Below are positions 19,999 to 29,927 of a stretch of 64,000 nt of DNA, one piece after another. The notes beneath the pieces were generated by a model. The model ran no database searches, was not told the DNA's origin, and saw only the letters and a program-made list of their open reading frames with translations. The stretch is from Parvibaculum sp. Lineage in GTDB: Bacteria; Pseudomonadota; Alphaproteobacteria; Parvibaculales; Parvibaculaceae. A program made the translations under genes and the position numbers. The stretch is from contig JAEPQD010000001.1 in the NCBI GenBank assembly GCA_017642695.1, positions 1,311,701 to 1,375,700 of the forward strand, read 5' to 3'. How positions within the stretch are numbered: position 1 is the first letter of the stretch; each line of letters starts with the position of its first letter.

Positions 19999-21180
19999 AT
20001 GATGATGACGATCAAGCGCAAAGCCTTCGTCGCCGGGATCTACGAACACCCCGCCCGGGTAGCGACGGACAAGACACTGCCTCAATTGCACGCGGAGATT
20101 GCCGTTGGCGCGCTAGCGGATGCGGGGCTGGGCTTTGACGATGTCGACGGCTATTTTTGCGCAGGCGACGCGCCGGGGCTCGGACCGATCAACATGATCG
20201 AGTATATGGGGCTCAACAATGTGCGGCACATGGACAGCACCGAAACCGGCGGCTCGTCCTATCTGGTCCATGTCAGGCACGCGGCGCAGGCCATCGCGGC
20301 AGGACATTGCCATGTCGCTTTGATCACGCTGGCGGGCCGGCCGGTTGCCGACAGCAAGGAGGGTAAGGCTCCTCGCTATTACAATATTGATGCGCCGGAT
20401 TTCCCGTTCGAGGCGCCATACCGTCCCAACGTTCTCAACATGTACGCCATGTGCGCGATGCGGCACATGCATGAGTATGGAACGACGAGCGAGCAGCTCG
20501 CCTGGATCAAGGTCGCGGCCTCGCACCATGCTCAGTACAATGAACATGCCCGCCTCAGAGAGGTGGTCACGGTGGAAGATGTGGTCAACTCGCCGGTGGT
20601 TGCCGACCCGCTTCGCAGGATGGATTGTTGCGTCATCACCGATGGCGGAGGCGGTTTGGTGATGGTGAGCCCCGATGTCGCCAAATCTCTCAAGCGCCGC
20701 AAGGCACAGGTGCTGGGCGCGGGTGAGGCGCCGAAACATCTTATGGCCGGGCAGGTGGATCTCACCTATTCCGGCGCGCGGTGGAGCGGTCCCAAGGCTT
20801 TCGAAGAGGCCGGCGTTACCCACCGCGACATCAAATACGCCTCCATCTATGATTCATTCACCATCACCGTTCTCGAAACGCTGGAGGATCTGGGCTTTTG
20901 CGAAAAGGGCAAGGGCGGCCGGTTTGTCTCGGACGGAAATTTGATCTCGGGCGTCGGCAAGCTGCCCTTCAACACAGATGGCGGCGGCCTGTGCAGTAAC
21001 CATCCTGGAAACCGCGGTGGGATGACAAAAATCCTTGAGGCTGTTCGCCAGATTCGGGGAGAGGCGCATCCGGCCGTCCAGGTTCCCAATTGCGACATTG
21101 CGCTTGCGCATGGGACCGGCGGGCTGCTTGGCTCGCGCATGGGAAGTGCCACTCTCATTCTCGGGAACGAAGACGCATGA
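19999..21180 (+). CDS. Thiolase-like protein (second SCP-x/Ltp type copy)
   Basis: About 393 residues. Thiolase fold with AFVAGIYEHPARVATDKTLPQLHAEIA at the N-terminus and NTDGGGLCSNHPGNRGGMTKILEAVRQIRG near the end. As in the 14136 gene product, the N-terminal nucleophile region (DSTETGGSSYLVHVRHAAQA) lacks Cys. Unlike it, the C-terminal Cys-x-x-His-Pro is kept. The start is one of three consecutive ATGs (19999, 20002, 20005); AAGGAT at 19993-19998 best fits the last. It overlaps the following DUF35 gene by ATGA, so the two are coupled subunits. It could be a thiolase or a retro-aldolase for a branched or cyclic acyl-CoA. Confidence 0.83.
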   Translation: MMMTIKRKAFVAGIYEHPARVATDKTLPQLHAEIAVGALADAGLGFDDVDGYFCAGDAPGLGPINMIEYMGLNNVRHMDSTETGGSSYLVHVRHAAQAIAAGHCHVALITLAGRPVADSKEGKAPRYYNIDAPDFPFEAPYRPNVLNMYAMCAMRHMHEYGTTSEQLAWIKVAASHHAQYNEHARLREVVTVEDVVNSPVVADPLRRMDCCVITDGGGGLVMVSPDVAKSLKRRKAQVLGAGEAPKHLMAGQVDLTYSGARWSGPKAFEEAGVTHRDIKYASIYDSFTITVLETLEDLGFCEKGKGGRFVSDGNLISGVGKLPFNTDGGGLCSNHPGNRGGMTKILEAVRQIRGEAHPAVQVPNCDIALAHGTGGLLGSRMGSATLILGNEDA

Positions 21181-21563
21181 ACACTGATCGCCCAATCAAC
21201 ATCACTGTGAATGTTGAGAACAAGCCTTATTGGGAAGCAGCTGGCCAGGGCAAGCTCGTCCTGCGCAAGTGCAACAGCTGCGGGAAGATGCATCATTATC
21301 CGCGCACGATTTGTCCGCATTGCCACTCCAGCGATACGGCCTTTGTCGAGGCGTCGGGTCGTGGCGAGATTTACAGCTATTCGGTCACGCGCCAGGCAAA
21401 GCCGCCTTATGTCATCGCGTATGTCACGCTTGAAGAAGGCGTTACAATGTTGACCAATATAGTCGATTGCGATTTGGAAGGCCTGAGCATAGGGCAGAAA
21501 GTGAAAGTCAAGTTTCTTGATGCCGGGGAGGGAATGGCGCTTCCGGTCTTTGCGCCGGCCTGA
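21177..21563 (+). CDS. Zn-ribbon/OB-fold DUF35 protein (second copy)
   Basis: A 128-residue DUF35 protein with the zinc ribbon Cys pairs CNSCG and CPHCH followed by an OB fold (ASGRGEIYSYSVTRQAKPPYVIAYV). Its ATG overlaps the stop of the thiolase-like gene (ATGA), repeating the arrangement at 15.3 kb. It is expected to form a complex with that protein and help bind the acyl-CoA. The acyl-CoA synthetase gene follows after 77 bp. Confidence 0.86.
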   Translation: MNTDRPINITVNVENKPYWEAAGQGKLVLRKCNSCGKMHHYPRTICPHCHSSDTAFVEASGRGEIYSYSVTRQAKPPYVIAYVTLEEGVTMLTNIVDCDLEGLSIGQKVKVKFLDAGEGMALPVFAPA

Positions 21564-21640
21564 TCAGCGTCCGGCGTCGAACCCATGCTCGCGCTTAATG
21601 TGCTTCATATGTGACGTCAAGAGATCCGTGGGAGGAATAA

Positions 21641-23248
21641 ATGGTCTGGAATTTTGGCGACATTCTCGATGGTATTGCACCGGTTTTGAAGGACGCGCCA
21701 GCGCTTGTCCATGGAAACCGCGTCATTACATGGGAGGAGACGGCAAGGAGATCCAATAATCTCGGGCGCGCGTTGATCGAGCGAGGCGCTAAGCCCAACG
21801 ACAAGGTTGCGTTCTACATGCGTAACCGGCCCGAATATGTTGAAACAATGGCCGCGTGCTTCAAGACCCGGCTTGTTCATGTGAACGTCAATTACCGCTA
21901 TAAGCCGGACGAGGTCTTCTACATTTTTGACGACTCGGACGCGCAAACGGTTGTGTATGGCAGTGAGTTCAGGGACACAATCGCCGAGCTGAAGGACCGT
22001 CTGACCAAGGTCAAGACGTTCGTCGAGGTCAGCGATGGATCCGGCGTTGCGCCGTTCGCGGAATCTTATGAGACGCTCGTCGAGTCGGGCGATGGTTCGC
22101 CTGTCGACATCAGGCGCAGCGATGACGACATGCTTTTCCTTTATACGGGTGGCACCACGGGCATGCCCAAAGGGGTCATGTGGCGCCATCACGACATGCG
22201 GGATGCTCAGCTTGCGGCATTGCGCGCGCTCGGGCCGGTGCCCGAGACGCTGGCGGAGGTGATCGAGTCGATCAAGGCGCAGGGGCCGGGCCCCGTCAGC
22301 CTTCCCGCGTGCCCGCTGATGCACGGCACAGGCATGATCACGGCGATAGGCAATATGATGAGCGGCGGGTGTGTCGTCACCCTCGAAAACGCGCATTTCG
22401 ATGCACATGAATTGTGGACCGCGGTGTCGCGCCGGCACGTCAGTTCGATTGCCATTGTCGGCGATGCATTCGCCAAACCGATGCTGACGGCGCTCGAAGA
22501 GGCGCCTGGCAAGTACGACCTGTCGAGTGTCTTTTCGATCATCTCTTCGGGCGTCATGTGGAGTACAGAGGTCAAGCGCGGCCTCATCAAGCATATGCCG
22601 AACGTTGTGCTGATGGATTCATTCGGCGCTTCGGAAGGTCTCGGCTTCGGCAGCTCGATTATGACCAAGGATGGCGAAGTCAAGACGGCGAAATTCCAGA
22701 TTGGAGGCCGCTGCAAGGTCTTCGACGAGAACGATCAGGAAGTTGTGGCAGGCAGCGGAAAGCCCGGCATCATTGCGCTCGGCGAACCCATACCCATCGG
22801 GTACTACAAGGATGCCGAGAAGACGGCGAAGACCTTCAAGACCATCGGAGGGAAGCGCTACTCGATACCGGGCGACTGGTGCATCGTCGAGGCGGACGGC
22901 AGCCTTACCCTTCTCGGTCGCGGCAGTGTGTGCATCAACACGGCGGGCGAAAAGGTCTACCCCGAAGAGGTCGAAGAAGTTCTGAAGATCCATCCTGCCG
23001 TGGAGGATGCGCTGGTCGTCGGAGTTCCCGATGAAAAATGGGGACAGTCGGTGACAGGTATCGTCAAACTGGCGAACGGTGCGACCTTTGATGAGGACGA
23101 TATTCGCGCCCATGTTCGTGCCCATCTGGCCGGATACAAGACGCCCAAGCGGATTCTGGAGAGCGGCGTGCCTCTGAGAGCGCCGAATGGCAAGGCCGAC
23201 TACAAGGGCGTCACCAATTTTGCCAGAACGGCTCTCGACATCGCATGA
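21641..23248 (+). CDS. Acyl-CoA synthetase / AMP-dependent ligase
   Basis: A 535-residue ANL-superfamily ligase. It would activate a carboxylic acid to its CoA thioester with ATP. Landmarks are the phosphate loop FLYTGGTTGMPKGVMWRHHD, the middle core around MDSFGASEGLGFGS, and the hinge and C-terminal lysine region GRGSVCINTAGEKVYPEEVEE and LAGYKTPKRI. A good GGGAGGA ribosome site precedes the ATG. It follows the second thiolase/DUF35 pair and precedes the SDR. It is the likely entry point of the CoA pathway in this cluster. Confidence 0.9.
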   Translation: MVWNFGDILDGIAPVLKDAPALVHGNRVITWEETARRSNNLGRALIERGAKPNDKVAFYMRNRPEYVETMAACFKTRLVHVNVNYRYKPDEVFYIFDDSDAQTVVYGSEFRDTIAELKDRLTKVKTFVEVSDGSGVAPFAESYETLVESGDGSPVDIRRSDDDMLFLYTGGTTGMPKGVMWRHHDMRDAQLAALRALGPVPETLAEVIESIKAQGPGPVSLPACPLMHGTGMITAIGNMMSGGCVVTLENAHFDAHELWTAVSRRHVSSIAIVGDAFAKPMLTALEEAPGKYDLSSVFSIISSGVMWSTEVKRGLIKHMPNVVLMDSFGASEGLGFGSSIMTKDGEVKTAKFQIGGRCKVFDENDQEVVAGSGKPGIIALGEPIPIGYYKDAEKTAKTFKTIGGKRYSIPGDWCIVEADGSLTLLGRGSVCINTAGEKVYPEEVEEVLKIHPAVEDALVVGVPDEKWGQSVTGIVKLANGATFDEDDIRAHVRAHLAGYKTPKRILESGVPLRAPNGKADYKGVTNFARTALDIA

Positions 23249-23257
23249 TTTGCATTC

Positions 23258-23287
23258 GGGCAGGCGTGCGTCGTCGCGTGCCTGCCC
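23258..23287 (+). terminator. GC-rich stem-loop after the acyl-CoA synthetase gene
   Basis: GGGCAGGC (23258-23265) pairs with GCCTGCCC (23280-23287) around a 14-base interior. There is no T run, so a factor-independent terminator is doubtful; it may protect or attenuate the mRNA before the SDR gene. Confidence 0.35.
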
Positions 23288-23364
23288 GCACACACGAACG
23301 GCAGGCGCGATAGTCCTGTATTCCGCGGCACGCGGTACGAACCTGAATGACTGAGCGGTAGAAC

Positions 23365-24120
23365 ATGGCAGGCCGGGTAGAAGGAAAAATCGCACTGGTA
23401 ACCGGTGGTGCCAATGGCATGGGGCGCTCCCATGCCATGCTGCTGGCGCGTGAAGGTGCGACGTTGATCGTTACGGACCGCGATGAAGAGGCCGGGCAGG
23501 CGGTCATCGACGAGATAAACAGGCAAGGGGGACAGGCGCGCTTTATTGTCCACGACGTCGCAAGTGCAGAAGATTGGGGACGGATTTCAGAACAGACCCT
23601 TTCGACTTTTGGGCACTTGGATATTCTTGTGAACAATGCGGGCATCCTCCTGTTTTCGGCCGTTCAGGATACCGGCGATGAAGATTTTGCCCGAACACTC
23701 GATGTAAATGTGAAGGGCGTCTTCTACGGCACGAAATATATGTTGCCGGCGTTGAAGGCCTCGGGCAAGGCGTCGATTGTCAACGTTTCATCTATCTACG
23801 GACTCATTGGCGCGCCCATGGTCGCCGCCTATCAGGCGTCGAAGGGAGCTGTTCGCTTGCTGACCAAATCGACAGCGGTCGACTACGCGCAGTTCAGGAT
23901 TCGCGTCAACTCTATTCATCCGGGCGTCATCCGGACGAACATGACGAAAGACCTTCTGGCCAGTGCAGACATGGAGAACAGATTGCTCAGCACGACGCTG
24001 CTCGGACGGGCCGCGGAACCTGAGGAAGTCTCTTATGCGGTCCTTTTCCTGGCATCCGACGAAGCGTCCTACATTACCGGCGCTGAAATCGTCGTCGACG
24101 GCGGCTACACGACGCTTTGA
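23365..24120 (+). CDS. Short-chain dehydrogenase/reductase (SDR)
   Basis: A 251-residue classical SDR. It has the cofactor motif TGGANGMGRSHA, the structural NNAG, and the active-site Ser in NVSSIYG followed by YQASKGA with Tyr and Lys. The C-terminus ends in ITGAEIVVDGGYTTL as usual. It would interconvert a secondary alcohol and a ketone with NAD(P), such as a 3-hydroxyacyl-CoA or a hydroxysteroid-like compound. The Asp at the end of beta-2 (VTDRDEE) suggests NAD preference. It is the last rightward gene before a convergent enoyl-CoA hydratase gene. Confidence 0.88.
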   Translation: MAGRVEGKIALVTGGANGMGRSHAMLLAREGATLIVTDRDEEAGQAVIDEINRQGGQARFIVHDVASAEDWGRISEQTLSTFGHLDILVNNAGILLFSAVQDTGDEDFARTLDVNVKGVFYGTKYMLPALKASGKASIVNVSSIYGLIGAPMVAAYQASKGAVRLLTKSTAVDYAQFRIRVNSIHPGVIRTNMTKDLLASADMENRLLSTTLLGRAAEPEEVSYAVLFLASDEASYITGAEIVVDGGYTTL

Positions 24121-24138
24121 CCCGCATTTTCCGCGGCG

Positions 24139-24882
24139 TCATTTCTTCTTGCCGAACGATGCGATCCGTTCACGGGCATCCTTGCCGGCGCCGGGGCTGT
24201 GGGCAAGTTCGTAGGCAAGGCCGGCTTCCATGTCCATGCCGTCAGTCGCCGTCAGCAGCGATTTGATGGCGCTGTTGCTGTAGCTTGAATTGGCCGCGAT
24301 GCGGCCCGCCATCTCCTCGACGGTGCGATCGAGTTCGCTGTCATCGACGCATATATCTACAAGGCCCATCCGCTCGGCCTCTTCAGCCGAATAGATGTGC
24401 GACGTGAACATCATTTCCTTGGCCTTGGAGAGCCCGACGCGGCGCGGCAGCCTTTGCGTCATGCCCCAAAGCGGGGTGAGTCCCCACTTGCTGTGCGTGT
24501 CTGCGAGCTTTGCCGAGCGCGACGCAATGAGAACATCGGCGGCGAGGGCAAGCTCAAGCCCACCTGTGTAACAATGCCCCGTGATGCGGGCGATGACCGG
24601 TATCGGCAGTTCGGCGAGGGCTTGGATAGTCTTGGCCTGGAAATGGCGTTCAGGCGGATGCTCTCCATTCTGAATGTCCTTAAGATCGTGGCCGGCCGAA
24701 AATGCTTTTCCCGCGCCGGTGATGATCACGCAGCCAACCTTGTGTACCTCGTCGCGCAGAGCCGCAACATGATCGCGGAGCTGCTCAAACATGGGCACGT
24801 TCAACGCATTGAGAACGTCCGGCCGATTGAGCGTCAGGGTAGAGATGTTTGCGGTGTCGTGGCGGACAACGAGTTTGGACAT
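24139..24882 (-). CDS. Enoyl-CoA hydratase/isomerase family protein
   Basis: A 247-residue crotonase-family protein. Segments include VGCVIITGAGKAFSAGHDLKDI (first oxyanion-hole strand) and ARITGHCYTGGLELALAADV (second). A longer frame opens up to 25251, but its N-terminal extension is unlike the family; the ATG at 24882 gives a standard start (SKLVVRHDTANISTLTLNRPDVLNAL). The ribosome site (GAGGGA) is about 12 bases upstream, rather far. It is convergent with the SDR gene and divergent from the Baeyer-Villiger monooxygenase gene. Confidence 0.84.
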   Translation of the reverse strand: MSKLVVRHDTANISTLTLNRPDVLNALNVPMFEQLRDHVAALRDEVHKVGCVIITGAGKAFSAGHDLKDIQNGEHPPERHFQAKTIQALAELPIPVIARITGHCYTGGLELALAADVLIASRSAKLADTHSKWGLTPLWGMTQRLPRRVGLSKAKEMMFTSHIYSAEEAERMGLVDICVDDSELDRTVEEMAGRIAANSSYSNSAIKSLLTATDGMDMEAGLAYELAHSPGAGKDARERIASFGKKK

Positions 24883-25117
24883 GATGTGGACGTTTCCCTC
24901 TCTCCGTGCCGCCCGCAGCATCACAGACAGGATGGCGACGGGACGTGCAGCGCAGGTAATTATTGGCGCGGCGGCCATCTTTGACAGTTCAAATCCATGA
25001 TTATAGATTTGAGCCCGAAAAGCAAAGAGGCAATCGGCGAGTCGGCTGAATCTCGCTAGCCGGCAATCGCGGCTAGCAGACCGGCTGTTCTTCTGCTTCA
25101 TCCGGGCTATCGCATGA

Positions 25118-26821
<1,704 letters not shown>

Positions 26822-26896
26822 GGTGCATCGCACCCGTTCCGCTTCGCCTGACACTGTTCTTTATCAGGTGAATGATGCAGCGTAATTCACGTGTTA

Positions 26897-26924
26897 TTGA
26901 CAGGTAACTATAATTCCTTATCAT
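26897..26924 (+). promoter_or_regulatory. Putative sigma70 promoter of the P450-ferredoxin unit
   Basis: TTGACA at 26897-26902 and TATCAT at 26919-26924 are separated by 16 bp, about 43 bp before the P450 start. A TATAAT also occurs at 26909-26914 but is too close to the -35 box to pair with it. Confidence 0.45.
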
Positions 26925-26966
26925 GTTTTCTGCGCGGCTGGCGGTGTGGATCATGGGAGGATTCCA

Positions 26967-28229
26967 ATGAATGAGATGCTTGTACGCGACACAAAGGCGC
27001 TGCGTGTCGAAGATATCCCGCTGGAGCAGATCGATGTAAGCAAGCCGCGCTTGTTTCAGGACGACACGATCGGTGAATATTTCGCGCGTCTGCGGCGGGA
27101 GGATCCAGTTCACCTTTGCCGGGAGAGCCCTTATGGCCCCTACTGGTCGGTGACAAAATTCAACGACATCATGCGTGTCGATGTGGACCACACGACATTT
27201 TCCTCAGAGGCGAAACTCGGCGGTATCGCCATCCAGGACATGCACAGTTCGCAGGGCGCGCTAGATCTCGAAATGTTCATCGCAATGGACCCGCCCAAGC
27301 ATGATGCTCAGCGGTTGGCGGTGAGCCCGGTCGTGGCACCGTCCAACCTCGTCAATCTCGAGCCGATTATCCGCGAGAGGGCAGGCAAAATTCTCGACTC
27401 GCTCCCCGTTGGGGAAGAGATCGACTGGGTTGATCTCGTGTCGATTGAGTTGACGACCATGACTCTCGCCACCCTGTTTGATTTCCCGTGGGAAGAGCGG
27501 CGCAAGTTGACCCGCTGGTCCGATGTCGCCGTGGCGACACCCGAAACCGGTATCGTTTCATCCTTTGAGCAGCGGCGGGAAGAGCTGATCGAATGCGGCA
27601 TGTACTTCAAGCAACTGTGGGACGAACGCGTCAACCAGCCGCCAAAGCACGACCTGATCTCCATGATGGTTCACTCGCCGACCACGCGCGATATGCCGTT
27701 TCTCGAGTTCCTGGGCAATCTGATGCTGCTGATCGTCGGCGGCAATGATACGACGCGGAACTCGATCAGCGGCGGCGTTCTGGCTCTAAACCAGAACCCT
27801 GGCGAATACCGCAAGCTGATGGACAATCAAAACCTGGTTCCGAACATGGTCTCGGAGATCATCCGCTGGCAGACACCGCTGACACATATGCGCCGTACTG
27901 CGCTTGCCGATGCGGAAATAGGCGGCAAGGCCATCAAAAAGGGTGACAAGGTCGTGATGTGGTACCTTTCGGGTAATCGCGACGAAGAGGTAATCGAGCG
28001 GGCAGACGAGTTCATCATCGACCGCCCGAAAGCCCGTCATCATCTTTCCTTCGGCTTCGGCATCCATCGTTGTATGGGTAATCGTGTCGCGGAACTGCAG
28101 CTTCGGATCATCTGGGAGGAAATTCTGAAGCGATTCAAAATGGTAGAGGTTGTTGGCGAGCCGCAGCGGACTTACTCGAACTTGATTCGCGGTTTCACGC
28201 ATCTGCCAGTAAAGCTCCACCCGAATTAA
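26967..28229 (+). CDS. Cytochrome P450, CYP153-like alkane/fatty-acid terminal hydroxylase
   Basis: A 420-residue soluble class I P450. The I-helix oxygen-binding segment LIVGGNDTTRNSISGGVLALNQ, the K-helix ExxR (EIIRWQTPLTHMRR) and the heme-ligand loop HLSFGFGIHRCMGNRVAELQLR are those I associate with the CYP153 family, which hydroxylates the terminal methyl of medium-chain alkanes or limonene-like compounds. A GTG at 26946 is possible, but GGGAGGA places the start at 26967. The ferredoxin gene follows after 112 bp, interrupted only by a small hairpin. No ferredoxin reductase is present in the window, so one must be encoded elsewhere. Confidence 0.9.
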   Translation: MNEMLVRDTKALRVEDIPLEQIDVSKPRLFQDDTIGEYFARLRREDPVHLCRESPYGPYWSVTKFNDIMRVDVDHTTFSSEAKLGGIAIQDMHSSQGALDLEMFIAMDPPKHDAQRLAVSPVVAPSNLVNLEPIIRERAGKILDSLPVGEEIDWVDLVSIELTTMTLATLFDFPWEERRKLTRWSDVAVATPETGIVSSFEQRREELIECGMYFKQLWDERVNQPPKHDLISMMVHSPTTRDMPFLEFLGNLMLLIVGGNDTTRNSISGGVLALNQNPGEYRKLMDNQNLVPNMVSEIIRWQTPLTHMRRTALADAEIGGKAIKKGDKVVMWYLSGNRDEEVIERADEFIIDRPKARHHLSFGFGIHRCMGNRVAELQLRIIWEEILKRFKMVEVVGEPQRTYSNLIRGFTHLPVKLHPN

Positions 28230-28264
28230 GGGCAGTTTGACCTGCGCAAAAGGCGACGCAATGG

Positions 28265-28282
28265 GGGCCGGTTTACCGGCCC
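28265..28282 (+). other. Intercistronic hairpin between P450 and ferredoxin genes
   Basis: GGGCCGGT (28265-28272) and ACCGGCCC (28275-28282) form a tight perfect hairpin 60 bp before the ferredoxin start. Without a T run it is more likely an mRNA-stability or expression-balance element than a terminator. Confidence 0.4.
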
Positions 28283-28341
28283 TCGTGGCGCTTTCGACCT
28301 GCGGACCTGGATTGGGACAGATAATAAGGGAGTGACTGCAT

Positions 28342-28668
28342 ATGCCGGACGTTGTGTTCGTTGAGGCTGATGGCAATGAATTCAGGGTCGAAGTTGCCTC
28401 GGGAACCACGGCGCGCGACGCCGCGGTGAATAGTTCCGTTCCGGGTATCGATGGTGATTGCGGCGGTGTGTGCGCCTGTGCGACATGCCATGTTCACGTA
28501 GATCCGAAATGGATCGACATCGTCGGGACGGCTGCGCCCGGGTCGGTGGAAGCCGGGCTCATCCAGTTCGCCGAAGGCAATACCGATGCGAGCCGGCTTG
28601 CTTGCCAGGTGACTATTACGCCGGAACTCAACGGTCTGGTATTGCATATTCCAAAGGGTCAACACTAG
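28342..28668 (+). CDS. 2Fe-2S ferredoxin, P450 redox partner
   Basis: A 108-residue adrenodoxin/putidaredoxin-type ferredoxin that would carry electrons to the upstream P450. Cluster ligands are in DCGGVCACATCHVHV (three Cys in the C-x5-C-x2-C pattern) with a distal Cys in RLACQVTI. The ATG follows AAGGGAG at a good distance. Its TAG stop at 28666-28668 is exactly the left edge of the IS630 relic: TA is the duplicated target and G is the first base of the element. The base after the right-hand target copy is also G, so the stop was the same before insertion and the protein is intact. Confidence 0.92.
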   Translation: MPDVVFVEADGNEFRVEVASGTTARDAAVNSSVPGIDGDCGGVCACATCHVHVDPKWIDIVGTAAPGSVEAGLIQFAEGNTDASRLACQVTITPELNGLVLHIPKGQH

Positions 28669-29658
28669 AACGGTTCACTGATTGACTGAATCGTTTGGGA
28701 TTCCCGAGGGGGCGATTTTGTGATTCGAGATGCTGGCTGGAGAGGAGGCCAGCATCGAATGACAGCACCTCTTTCCAATGATCTTCGCGAGCGTGTGGTG
28801 GGAGCAATCGAGGCGGGTGAGAGCTGCCGTTCGGCGGCGGCGCGGTTCGGGGTTGCCGTTTCTTCGGCGGTGAAGTGGGCCCAGCGCTACCGGGCAACTG
28901 GCTCTGTCGCGCCAGCCAGGATGGACGGACATCGCAAGCGGGTTCTGGAGCCGCATCGCGACTTCATCGTGGAGCGGATCAACCAAACGCCGCATCTGAC
29001 GCTGCATGGGCTGAAGGACGAGTTGTCGGCGCGCGGTGTGAAGGTATCGCACAATGCGGTGTGGCTGTTCCTGCGCCGCGAGGGGCGTCGGTTCAAAAAA
29101 ACGCTGTTCGCCCTTGAGCAGGCCCGCGCCGATATCGCGCGTCGGCGGCAGCGTTGGCGCGGCTGGTAGCCGAACCTCGATCCGCGTGCACTGGTCTTCA
29201 TCGACGAGACTTGGATCAAGACCAACATGGCGCCGCTCAGGGGCTGGGGACGGAAGGGGAAGCGCCTGCGAGGGCTTGCCCCGCACGGCCACTGGCGCAC
29301 GCTGACCTTCCTCGGCGCGCTCCGCTGTGACCGGCTCGCCGCGCCCTGCGTCTTCGACGGGCCGATCGACGGCGAGTGTTTTCGTGCTAATGTCGAGCAG
29401 CAGCTCGTAGCAATCCTGAACCCCGGCGACATCGTCATCATGGACAATCTCGGCTCCCACAAGTCGGCCGCCGTGCGGCAGATGATCCAGGCAGCAGGCG
29501 CAAGGTTGTGGTTCCTGCCGCCTTACTCTCCCGATCTCAACCCCATCGATGACACCTGCCGCCACATCGGCCACCTCGTCCAGACCATCCAACCCGACGA
29601 ATGCCAAAACTACTTCGCCAACGCCGGATACGCTTCCGTCAAAACGTGAAAGACTCTA
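28666..29658 (+). mobile_element. IS630-family insertion sequence relic with TA target duplication
   Basis: A 989-bp element (28668-29656) flanked by TA on both sides (28666-28667 and 29657-29658), the target duplication of the IS630/Tc1-mariner group. Imperfect terminal inverted repeats of 22 bp (28668-28689 and 29635-29656) match at 14 positions, including shared TTCAC and TTGAC blocks. It encodes one transposase that is broken by a stop and by an internal deletion. It lies immediately 3' of the P450/ferredoxin pair and marks the end of the catabolic region. Confidence 0.85.
28759..29649 (+). pseudogene. IS630-family transposase, inactivated (in-frame amber plus catalytic deletion)
   Basis: The first part (28759-29169) encodes the helix-turn-helix region (LSNDLRERVVGAIEAG, then SAAARFGVAVSSAVKWAQRY). 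It ends at TAG 29167-29169, where relatives typically have Gln in a W-Q-P context. The same frame continues with the DDE catalytic domain: FIDETWIKT (first Asp) and IVIMDNLGSHKS (second Asp). After LPPYSPDLNPI the expected Glu-containing segment is missing and the text jumps to DDTCRHIGHLVQT, apparently an in-frame loss of roughly 15-20 codons that removes the catalytic Glu. The C-terminal YFANAGY motif remains. Two independent lesions mean it cannot transpose by itself. Confidence 0.88.
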
Positions 29659-29790
29659 GCGCGCAAGAACCGGTGAGACCGTCATCAGACGAAGCTGGTG
29701 ACCTGGCAAAGGACTGCTCCGCGTCGGGTTCTAAGGCTAGGGACGCTAGCGTCGAGGGGATGATACCTGACCGTGGTCGAATTGGCGTAA

Positions 29791-29846
29791 GTGCGACATC
29801 GCCCTCGAAAAAAGCGAGGAAAACGTAGACCTTTTTTCTGTCGCAC
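29791..29846. other. Nested stem-loop in a gene-free stretch
   Basis: GTGCGACA (29791-29798) is a perfect inverted repeat of TGTCGCAC (29839-29846). Inside it a second hairpin pairs CCTCG (29803-29807) with CGAGG (29815-29819) around an A-rich loop. A T-rich block (29832-29837) lies before the right outer arm. It could be a transcription terminator or structured RNA element. No gene was recognised from the IS end to the LysR stop. Confidence 0.4.
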
Positions 29847-29927
29847 CATGCGCCAAGGCATTGTTTTTCCGAGGAAATGATACTTCGCCCCTGGGCACCA
29901 TTCCCCTCCATCGCCGAACGCCGCCTC

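Noticed and set aside
26909..26914. TATAAT as the -10 box of the P450 promoter
   Set aside because: It is only 6 bp from the TTGACA box; TATCAT at 26919 has the right spacing.
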